Shown here: in pieces, positions 1-5,388 of the stretch
Layout: each line of letters opens with the position of its first letter
How positions within the stretch are numbered: the stretch's first letter is position 1
Made by a program: the position numbers and the translations under genes
The notes under the pieces: generated by a model
The model's database searches: none
What the model saw: the letters and a program-made list of their open reading frames with translations, nothing else
Told to the model about the DNA's origin: nothing
Assembly (NCBI GenBank): GCA_003158835.1
Contig: PMLI01000343.1
Span: forward strand, 1 to 5,461
Source of the DNA: Acidimicrobiaceae bacterium
GTDB taxonomy: Bacteria > Actinomycetota > Acidimicrobiia > Acidimicrobiales > Palsa-688
DNA length: 5,461 nt
Direction: 5' to 3'

Positions 1-1731
1 GTCGACGGCGAGTTCCAGAAGTACTCGGTCGCGGGCGGGGCTTACATCCGCGAGCACTTCTTCGGCCCCGACCCCCGCCTGCGCAAGCTCGTCGAGCACT
101 TGAGCGACGAGGACCTGCGCCGCCTGCCCCGGGGCGGCCACGACGACCGCAAGCTCTACGCCGCCTACAAGGCCGCCACCGAGACCACCGGCCAGCCCAC
201 CGCCATCCTGGCCAAAACGATCAAGGGCTGGACGCTGGGACCGACCATCGAGTCCCGCAACGCCACCCACCAGATAAAGAAGATGAACGCGGCCGAGCTG
301 AAACGGCTCCGGGACCGACTTCACCTCCAGGCCCATATCCCCGACGAGGCCCTCGACTCCGGCGAACCACCCTTCTTCCGCCCGGCACCGGACAGTCCCG
401 AGCACCAGTACATGATGCAGCGCCGCCAGGAACTGGGCGGCCCCCTGCCCCAGCGCGTCGTTCGCTACGAGCCCCTGCCTGCGCCGGCCGACGCCACTTT
501 TGCCGAGTTCGACAACGGCTCGGGCGGCCGCGAGGTCTCGACCACCATGGCTTTCGCGGTCCTGCTGCGCCACCTCCTGCGGGACAAATCGATAGGCAAG
601 CGGATAGTGCCGATCATCCCGGACGAGGCCCGCACTTTCGGGATGGACGCGCTGTTCAAAGACTTCAAGATCTATTCGCCCCTGGGCCAGCTGTACGAAC
701 CGGTCGACTCCAAGCTGATGCTTTCTTATTCGGAGGCAAAAGACGGCCAAATACTCGAAGAGGGCATAGCCGAAGCGGGCGGCCTGGCGGATTTCACGGC
801 GGCCGGGACCGCTTATGCCACGTTCGGCCAGCCCATGGTGCCGTTTTACACCTTCTATTCCATGTTCGGGTTCCAGCGGGTCGGGGACATGATCTGGGCG
901 GCGGCGGACATGCGCGCCCGCGGCTTTTTGATGGGCGCCACGGCCGGGCGCACGACCCTGCTGGGCGAAGGCCTGCAGCACGACGACGGCCAGTCGCACC
1001 TGCTGTTCTCGGCCGTACCAAACGTACAGGCCTACGACCCGGCGTTCGCCTACGAGACGGCCACCATCGTCCGCGACGGCATCGCCCGCATGTACGGCCA
1101 GGGCGGCGGCGAAGACATTTTCTATTACATAACCCTTTACAACGAGAACTACCTCATGCCGCCCAAGCCCGAAGGCGCCGACCCGGGCATCCTGGCCGGT
1201 CTGTACCGGTTTGCACCGGCACCGGCGGGGCCGAGCCGGCGGGCGACCATCCTTTTCTCGGGCTCGGCCAGCCAGGCCGCCCTCGAGGCGCAGCGGTTGT
1301 TGGCCGAACACCACGACGTGGCGGCCGAACTGTGGAGCGTCACCAGCTACAAGGCCCTGCGCGAGGACGCCCTGGAAGTCGAGCGGCACAACCGTCTTCA
1401 CCCCTCCGGTCCGCCCCGGGCCCCGTTGGTGAGCGAGTCGCTGGCCAACGCCGAGGGGCCGATAGTGGCGGTCACCGACTTCATGAAGGCCGTACCGGAC
1501 CAGGTGTCCCGCTGGGCCCCCGGCCTGTTCATCAGCCTCGGCACTGACGGCTTCGGCCGTAGCGACACCCGCCAGGCGCTGCGCCGGCACTTCGAAACCG
1601 ACGCCGCCCACGTCATGGTGGCGGTACTGGACGGTTTGCGCCAGACCGGCGAGGCCAAGGCCGAGGAAGTCGAGGACACCATCCGCCGCTACGGGATCGA
1701 CCCCGAGCACCCCAGCCCGGCGCGGTCATAA
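1..1731 (+). CDS. aceE: Pyruvate dehydrogenase E1 component, homodimeric type (C-terminal 576 residues; 5' end outside window)
   Basis: This is the ThDP-dependent E1 subunit of the pyruvate dehydrogenase complex, a cytoplasmic enzyme that decarboxylates pyruvate and passes the acetyl group to the lipoyl domains of E2. The frame is open from base 1, and the first residues (DGEF...GAYIREHFFG) already match the family, so the gene is cut by the window edge. By comparison with E. coli AceE (887 residues, recalled from memory), roughly 320 or more N-terminal residues are missing, including the GDG Mg-ThDP motif. Active-site residues in view, in window numbering with E. coli equivalents, are E84 (E401) and H90 (H407) in the mobile loop SRNATHQIKKMN, E209 (E522) in DEARTFGM, D236 (D549), E258 (E571, activates the ThDP aminopyrimidine), Y286 (Y599) and H327 (H640) in GEGLQHDDG. 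All are kept, so the enzyme should be active. The stop is TAA at 1729-1731. Many actinobacteria use this E1 type in a mixed PDH/ODH complex. Confidence 0.97.
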   Translation, partial: VDGEFQKYSVAGGAYIREHFFGPDPRLRKLVEHLSDEDLRRLPRGGHDDRKLYAAYKAATETTGQPTAILAKTIKGWTLGPTIESRNATHQIKKMNAAELKRLRDRLHLQAHIPDEALDSGEPPFFRPAPDSPEHQYMMQRRQELGGPLPQRVVRYEPLPAPADATFAEFDNGSGGREVSTTMAFAVLLRHLLRDKSIGKRIVPIIPDEARTFGMDALFKDFKIYSPLGQLYEPVDSKLMLSYSEAKDGQILEEGIAEAGGLADFTAAGTAYATFGQPMVPFYTFYSMFGFQRVGDMIWAAADMRARGFLMGATAGRTTLLGEGLQHDDGQSHLLFSAVPNVQAYDPAFAYETATIVRDGIARMYGQGGGEDIFYYITLYNENYLMPPKPEGADPGILAGLYRFAPAPAGPSRRATILFSGSASQAALEAQRLLAEHHDVAAELWSVTSYKALREDALEVERHNRLHPSGPPRAPLVSESLANAEGPIVAVTDFMKAVPDQVSRWAPGLFISLGTDGFGRSDTRQALRRHFETDAAHVMVAVLDGLRQTGEAKAEEVEDTIRRYGIDPEHPSPARS

Positions 1732-1733
1732 GT

Positions 1734-2309
1734 ATGCTCCGTCTCTCAGGCGACCCCGATGCCGACAAGCTCATATCCAGGGATCCTTTAGCACTCCTGG
1801 TGGGCTTTGTCCTGGACCAACAGATCCCGCTGGAGAAGGCCTTCAGTTCCCCCCGACACCTGCGGGACCGCTTAGGGGGCGAGCTCGACGCCGCCGCCAT
1901 GGCCCAGATGGAGCCAGGCGCTCTGGGTGCCATCTTCTCCCAGCCGCCGGCGCTCCACCGGTTCCCCGTTTCCAACTCCGAGCGCGTCCAGCAACTGTGC
2001 CGCCTTATCGTCCAGGAATACGAGGGCAAGCCGTCCCGGATCTGGGAGACGGCCGACTCCGGTTCGGACCTTCTGCACCGGGTACGTGCTCTGCCAGGGT
2101 TCGGTGAGCAGAAGGCGAAGATCTTCGTCGCCTTCCTGGGCAAGCAGATGGGTGTGCGGCCGCCCGGCTGGGAGGGCGTGAGCAAGCCCTTCGGTGACCC
2201 CGGCACCCATTTCTCGGTGGCCGACATTACCGGGCCGGAGTCCCTGCTGCTGGTCCGGGCCCACAAGGCGGAGATGAAGGCTGCGGCCAAGGCCTCAAAG
2301 ACCGCTTAG
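1734..2309 (+). CDS. HhH-GPD superfamily base-excision-repair-like protein, uncharacterised actinobacterial type
   Basis: This is a 191-residue single-domain protein of the helix-hairpin-helix DNA glycosylase superfamily, probably cytoplasmic and DNA-binding. In view are DPLALLVGFVLDQQIPLEKA (residues 17-36), which corresponds to the 'QQT' helix of Nth/MutY/AlkA relatives, and a hairpin motif LPGFGEQKAKIF (120-131). It matches my recollection of a short actinobacterial family annotated only as 'HhH-GPD-type base excision DNA repair protein', including the conserved tail GVRPPGW...SVADITGPESL...EMKAAAKA. Oddities: the position of the Nth/Ogg1 lyase lysine is Q126, with lysine one place later; no aspartate lies at the usual distance after the hairpin; there is no four-cysteine FeS cluster (one Cys only). 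The substrate is therefore unknown and glycosylase activity is unproven. The ATG lies two bases after the aceE stop with no strong Shine-Dalgarno, so translational coupling is likely. The start fits the family's N-terminus. The stop is TAG at 2307-2309. Confidence 0.92.
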   Translation: MLRLSGDPDADKLISRDPLALLVGFVLDQQIPLEKAFSSPRHLRDRLGGELDAAAMAQMEPGALGAIFSQPPALHRFPVSNSERVQQLCRLIVQEYEGKPSRIWETADSGSDLLHRVRALPGFGEQKAKIFVAFLGKQMGVRPPGWEGVSKPFGDPGTHFSVADITGPESLLLVRAHKAEMKAAAKASKTA

Positions 2310-2334
2310 CTCCGGGCGGGCCAGAACGTCGCCG

Positions 2335-3105
2335 TCAATCGAACATATTTCGTGTTGCCTCGGTCGATCTGCACGCGGAAGATCGGTACAGGACCGACGT
2401 CTGGTCCGGATAGGGGAGCGTCGGCACTAGGCCTCGGAACTTCTTCTCGACCAAGCCACACCCTGCGATCGCCTCTCGGTAGCGTCGACGGGCACTATTG
2501 TCGAAGACAATGATCCCGTCCTCGGCCAAGCGCCCGCGGGCGCGGGCTAGGCAGGACTGGCGGGCCCGGCCGTCGACGACGATCAGGTCGACCGGGCCCT
2601 TTACCTGGTCGATGGTGGTAACGTAATCGGTGAAGTCGAGGTTTTCGTTGCCCTCCTTGCCGGAGGGGGTCTTCGGGCCCGCACCAGGGGTCGGCGGCAC
2701 GACAAAGAGCTTCACCGTGGGAATGGAATGCAGGGTCGGGGACAGGTACTCGGCAAAGCCCCGATGGTGCTCCACCGAGTAGATCTCGTCGGCTCGGTCC
2801 GCCAGCCAGATCGTGCTGGCTCCGGATCCGTACTCGAAGACACGGATAGGGTGCGGTCTGGATGTAAACCAGCGATCGATCTTGTCGATCGCCGTGTAAG
2901 ACCACCAAGGGACACCTAGCTTCGAGATGGCCAGTGAATCGTGCACGCACGTCAGGCTGTACGCCCAGTGCGCCAACCGATGGCTACGGTCCGGTGGCCC
3001 GGACTTTCCCACGCCAAGCGATGACAGACCGCGACCGACCGTTCGAATCGCGGCCACGTAGGTCTGCTTAGCACCTACTAACAGCTCATCCTTCAGCACG
3101 GGCAA
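2335..3105 (-). CDS. Class I SAM-dependent methyltransferase
   Basis: This is a 256-residue predicted soluble methyltransferase. The Rossmann core starts near residue 87: motif I is VFEYGSGAST (89-98), the acidic end of strand 2 is IYSVEH (108-113, E112 likely holding the SAM ribose), strand 4 is VDLIVVDGRAR (172-182), and strand 5 is EDGIIVFDNS (195-204). The tail PYPDQTSVLYR (231-241) is typical of a family often annotated only as 'class I SAM-dependent methyltransferase' near glycosyltransferases. Residues 1-65 form an N-terminal extension ahead of the VPWWSYTAIDKIDRWF helix. The substrate cannot be deduced; a sugar, glycolipid or lipid hydroxyl is plausible from the neighbours. It follows the membrane-protein gene at 3086-4126 and overlaps its end by 20 bases, which implies one transcript and coupled translation. 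The start is uncertain: TTG at 3105 has only a weak GAAAG upstream, and an in-frame GTG two codons later (3099) is an alternative. The stop is TGA at 2335-2337. Confidence 0.86.
   Translation of the reverse strand: MPVLKDELLVGAKQTYVAAIRTVGRGLSSLGVGKSGPPDRSHRLAHWAYSLTCVHDSLAISKLGVPWWSYTAIDKIDRWFTSRPHPIRVFEYGSGASTIWLADRADEIYSVEHHRGFAEYLSPTLHSIPTVKLFVVPPTPGAGPKTPSGKEGNENLDFTDYVTTIDQVKGPVDLIVVDGRARQSCLARARGRLAEDGIIVFDNSARRRYREAIAGCGLVEKKFRGLVPTLPYPDQTSVLYRSSACRSTEATRNMFD
2872..2892. repeat. Perfect 8-bp inverted repeat with 5-base spacer inside the methyltransferase gene
   Basis: GCGATCGA (2872-2879) and TCGATCGC (2885-2892) are exact reverse complements separated by TCTTG. The element lies in the methyltransferase coding sequence, where it encodes A72-R78 (AIDKIDR). 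The repeated Ile-Asp codons partly account for it. As RNA it would make a stable small hairpin. Confidence 0.5.
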
Positions 3106-4126
3106 CCGGAGATCTTTCGTGCCGGCCGTGGTCGGACGACCGTTCGATCGGTTGAGCGGGCCGCACTCCAGGCCTTAATCGAATGGCAATCAAGGCCAGA
3201 ACACCTCCCGGTCCGTCCACACATAACAAGACCAGTCGGGCTCCGGCCGCGACCGCAACGGCGCGGCCGGGGCTGAGGCCGGCGAGACCCACGAAGACCA
3301 ACTCTCTCAGACCAGCACCGGCCGGCACAGGCACGGCGAGAAAACCGACTATCCAGGCCGACACGGCGGCGAAACCAATCTGCGCCGGTCTTTGGTCGAA
3401 GCCCAGCGCCTGCGCGATCAACACCGAGGACAAGGCGACGAGCAGCCACGTCGGGACCGCGATGGCCATGAGGCTCTGCAGCCGAAGCCACCGCGGCGTA
3501 GTTAGCGAGACGCCTCGTCCTGTCAGGCGCGACGAGGCACGCAGCACACGCTCGAAGACTGTCGGATGCGTGGCCAGAACACCCATGGGCACCAGGGCGA
3601 CGACTGCCCAGGCCCAGGTCGGGGACCGGTTGTCCAAAGCCAGGACCAGGGCGAGCGCCCCGCACACGGCGGCGGCAGCCACACACATGGCAGCATAGGA
3701 GATGAGCGTGGTGGCGTAGCCCGTGGCCCGGCTCACTCCACCTTTGCGGTAGGCAAGCTCTCCACGTCCGAGGACAGGCCAGACCCCTCCCGGTATGTAC
3801 TTGCCCAGTTCGCCGGCGAAGTACCAGGACATCGTATGGTTGAGATCAACGGCCCGGCCAAAGGTGTTCAGGCAGCGCCACCACAGCACGCCGAGACCCG
3901 CCATCCCCGTAGCGGCAGCGACGAAAGACCAGAGCAGCATTGCGTAGTCAGCATGTTCTACCGATGTCTTGACCGTCTCCCACTGGTGAACCAGAGCGAC
4001 GGCGCACAGTGCAACCGACGCGATGGCGATGGAGAAGCCGGCGATGCGAAGCAAGACCGGGCTTAGCGGCAGGCGCCTGGGTGGGTCGGAATTGGGTGAG
4101 CCATCCTCCGACATCGCGCCAATCAT
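3086..4126 (-). CDS. Lysylphosphatidylglycerol synthase TM region / YbhN-AglD-like integral membrane protein
   Basis: This is a 346-residue polytopic inner-membrane protein of the LPG_synthase_TM family (the membrane part of MprF; also YbhN and AglD). Hydrophobic stretches lie near residues 28-46, 62-83, 137-163, 170-186, 218-241, 249-266 and 289-315, giving about seven or eight helices. Family signatures in view are GELGKYIPGGVWPVLGRGE (105-123) and the PVPAGAGLRE segment (266-275), followed by a conserved R...D helix (R297, D304). MprF's cytosolic aminoacyl-transferase domain is absent and the protein ends in a short charged tail, so it cannot make lysyl-PG alone. A role in moving or handling a lipid-linked intermediate is inferred from MprF flippase activity and from the neighbours. 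ATG 4126 is preferred because GGAG (plus-strand CTCC at 4136-4139) lies nine bases upstream; the in-frame ATG at 4114 is further from any Shine-Dalgarno. The gene is divergent from the glycosyltransferase and leads into the methyltransferase. Confidence 0.9.
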   Translation of the reverse strand: MIGAMSEDGSPNSDPPRRLPLSPVLLRIAGFSIAIASVALCAVALVHQWETVKTSVEHADYAMLLWSFVAAATGMAGLGVLWWRCLNTFGRAVDLNHTMSWYFAGELGKYIPGGVWPVLGRGELAYRKGGVSRATGYATTLISYAAMCVAAAAVCGALALVLALDNRSPTWAWAVVALVPMGVLATHPTVFERVLRASSRLTGRGVSLTTPRWLRLQSLMAIAVPTWLLVALSSVLIAQALGFDQRPAQIGFAAVSAWIVGFLAVPVPAGAGLRELVFVGLAGLSPGRAVAVAAGARLVLLCVDGPGGVLALIAIRLRPGVRPAQPIERSSDHGRHERSPVARAEG

Positions 4127-4168
4127 ATCGCGGCGCTCCGTTGGGATCTAGCTTCTCCATAGATTTAC

Positions 4169-4197
4169 TTGAGTACGACGGCGAAACCAACTAAGAT
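4169..4197 (+). promoter_or_regulatory. Predicted sigma70/SigA-type promoter for the glycosyltransferase gene
   Basis: A -35 box TTGAGT (4169-4174) and a -10 box TAAGAT (4192-4197) are separated by exactly 17 bases. Each matches four of six consensus bases, and the -10 fits the actinobacterial TANNNT form. Transcription would begin near 4204, giving a leader of about 70 bases before the GTG at 4276. This is the best such pair in the divergent region. It is a prediction from pattern only. Confidence 0.5.
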
Positions 4198-4238
4198 CCC
4201 TGATGTGAGCTGCCAGTCTTTCCCGGCCCCGAGCTGGT

Positions 4239-4264
4239 CTCCGCCTGTCCAGTCCCGGCGGGAG
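4239..4264 (+). promoter_or_regulatory. Possible leader hairpin covering the glycosyltransferase Shine-Dalgarno
   Basis: CTCCGCC (4239-4245) can pair with GGCGGGAG (4257-4264) with one bulged G, leaving an 11-base loop. Five of the pairs are a perfect CCGCC/GGCGG block. The 3' arm contains most of the GGGAGG ribosome binding site, so folding would hide it. Such pairings also arise by chance in C/G-rich leaders. Confidence 0.25.
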
Positions 4265-4265
4265 G
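4260..4265 (+). promoter_or_regulatory. Ribosome binding site of the glycosyltransferase gene
   Basis: GGGAGG lies ten bases before the GTG start at 4276 and is a strong Shine-Dalgarno match. A weaker AAGG (4267-4270) sits five bases before the start. Together with the in-frame stop at 4201 and the lack of any other ATG, GTG or TTG between, this fixes the start codon. Confidence 0.65.
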
Positions 4266-4275
4266 CAAGGGCGCC

Positions 4276-5388
4276 GTGAAACTCGTTGTGCAAGTGCCTT
4301 GCCTCAACGAAGAGGCCACGCTCCCCCTCGTGTTCGCGCGCATGCCACGCTCGATCCCCGGGATCGACTCGATCGAGTTCTTGGTCGTCGACGACGGTTC
4401 CACCGACCGCACCGTTGAAGTAGCAGCATCGCTGGGTGTGAGTCAATTTGTGCACCACACCCGCAACATGGGCCTCGGTCAGTCCTTCCGCGATGGTGCA
4501 CGGCGCGCCCTTGAGATCGGTGCCGACATCCTGGTCAATACCGACGGGGACAACCAATACCCTAGCGAACGAATCCCTGACTTGGTCGGCCCGATCCTCG
4601 CCGGTGAAGCAGACATCGTTGTCGGGGACAGGCAAACACACACCATCGCGCACTTCTCGACGCTCAAGAAACGGCTCCAGAAAATAGGCAGCGGCGTCGT
4701 CAACCTGGCGGCCGGCACGGACATACCGGACGCCGCCTCGGGCTTCCGCGCCTACTCCCGCGAGGCCCTCGTGCGCCTCAATACGATCAACAGGTTCAGC
4801 TACTGCACCGAGACGATCATCCAGGCGGGCTACAAACGGCTGGCGATACGCAGCATCCCTATCCAGACGAACCCCAAGACCCGCGAATCACGACTGTTCT
4901 CGAACGTGGCCGAGCACGTCATCAAGTCGGCGGCCGCCATCCTCCGCGCCTACATCATGTACCGGCCGCTCAGGCTGTTCACCAGCCTCGGGTCTGTCAT
5001 GTTCATCGCCGGGCTCGTGCCCTTTATGCGTTTCGTGGCGCTCGCCTGGTTCACCAACGACAACGGAGGCATCGGGCGACATGTTCAGTCGCTGGTGCTG
5101 GGCAGCGTCATCCTGATCGCGGCCGTGGCCATGTTGGCCATGGGTGTTATTGCCGAGCTCATCCGGATAAATCGGTCCCTCATCGAGGACTCGTTGGAGC
5201 AACAGAAACGCCAGTTTTTCCGCAGGGAGCCGGCCCGCCACGCCCCTTTGGACAAGTCACCGGCCGTTGCCCCCAAGCGCGACGCCGCATTGCCACACGC
5301 CCCCACGGGGCTGGTGCCGGCCATGGCGGGCCGACGCCCGGTAGAGCATGACACCGCCAGCAGCCCGGACGAGGTCACAACCAATTAG
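4276..5388 (+). CDS. Family 2 glycosyltransferase with two C-terminal transmembrane helices (polyprenyl-phosphate glycosyltransferase-like)
   Basis: This is a 370-residue membrane-anchored GT-A glycosyltransferase resembling dolichol/polyprenyl-phosphate sugar transferases, which move a sugar from a nucleotide donor to a membrane lipid carrier on the cytoplasmic face. Motifs in order are VPCLNEE (7-13), VVDDGSTDRT (37-46, nucleotide binding), the metal-binding DXD as NTDGDNQYP (88-96, D90 and D92), and ASGFRAYSREAL (154-165) near the acceptor site. Helices lie at about 235-258 and 271-295, the second opening with HVQSLVLGS as in related two-helix enzymes. After residue 296 comes a charged, then Pro/Ala-rich tail of about 75 residues, probably disordered and cytoplasmic. 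The GTG start has a good Shine-Dalgarno and the N-terminus MKLVVQVPCLNEE aligns well with the family. The donor sugar and acceptor cannot be read from the sequence. Divergence from the LPG-synthase-TM/methyltransferase pair suggests a shared glycan or glycolipid pathway. The stop is TAG at 5386-5388. Confidence 0.94.
   Translation: MKLVVQVPCLNEEATLPLVFARMPRSIPGIDSIEFLVVDDGSTDRTVEVAASLGVSQFVHHTRNMGLGQSFRDGARRALEIGADILVNTDGDNQYPSERIPDLVGPILAGEADIVVGDRQTHTIAHFSTLKKRLQKIGSGVVNLAAGTDIPDAASGFRAYSREALVRLNTINRFSYCTETIIQAGYKRLAIRSIPIQTNPKTRESRLFSNVAEHVIKSAAAILRAYIMYRPLRLFTSLGSVMFIAGLVPFMRFVALAWFTNDNGGIGRHVQSLVLGSVILIAAVAMLAMGVIAELIRINRSLIEDSLEQQKRQFFRREPARHAPLDKSPAVAPKRDAALPHAPTGLVPAMAGRRPVEHDTASSPDEVTTN
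4351..4377. repeat. Two abutting palindromes inside the glycosyltransferase 5' coding region
   Basis: Bases 4351-4367 form a 17-base palindrome with arms TCGATCCC and GGGATCGA around a single central C. It is followed at once by a perfect 10-base palindrome, CTCGATCGAG (4368-4377). They lie in codons 26-34 (SIPGIDSIE) of the glycosyltransferase. The symmetry is directly visible; whether it does anything is unknown, and the repeated Ser-Ile/Ile-Asp codons explain part of it. Confidence 0.5.

Larger units (their letters stand above)
4127..4275. other. Divergent intergenic region between the membrane-protein gene and the glycosyltransferase gene
   Basis: These 149 bases separate two divergently read genes. 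The half next to the minus-strand gene is more A+T-rich and carries the one convincing promoter, which reads rightward. The half next to the glycosyltransferase is C-rich and holds its leader and ribosome binding site. An in-frame TGA at 4201-4203 limits how far upstream the glycosyltransferase could start. On the minus strand I found no hexamer pair with a proper TANNNT -10 box, so the leftward promoter is unidentified. Confidence 0.8.

Noticed and set aside
100..102. TTG at 100 as a possible start of the first gene
   Set aside because: The frame is open back to base 1 and encodes conserved AceE sequence (GAYIREHFFG) before it; this TTG is an internal leucine.
1613..2290. 225-codon minus-strand open frame across the aceE end and HhH-GPD gene
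   Set aside because: It lies antisense to two well-supported genes, spans their junction and shows no recognisable domain; long antisense frames are expected in high-GC DNA.
2310..2334. Bidirectional terminator in the convergent gap
   Set aside because: The 25 bases contain no stem of useful length and no T-run on either strand.
3183..4066. Two plus-strand open frames (3183-3698 and 3566-4066) opposite the membrane-protein gene
   Set aside because: Both are antisense to a clear family match, have low-complexity Ala/Arg/Thr-rich translations and overlap each other.
3086..4126. Reading the membrane protein as a full MprF (lysyl-PG synthase)
   Set aside because: At 346 residues it has only the membrane domain; the C-terminal aminoacyl-transferase domain is missing and the downstream gene is a methyltransferase.
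4143..4200. GGGATCT (4143-4149) and AGATCCC (4194-4200) inverted repeat flanking the promoter, possible operator
   Set aside because: The arms are 44 bases apart, and a 7-base inverted pair is expected about once by chance in a region this long; there is no further symmetry support.
4165..4653. 162-codon minus-strand open frame running from the divergent region into the glycosyltransferase
   Set aside because: It is antisense to the conserved GT2 catalytic domain, shows no domain signature and would cover the promoter region.
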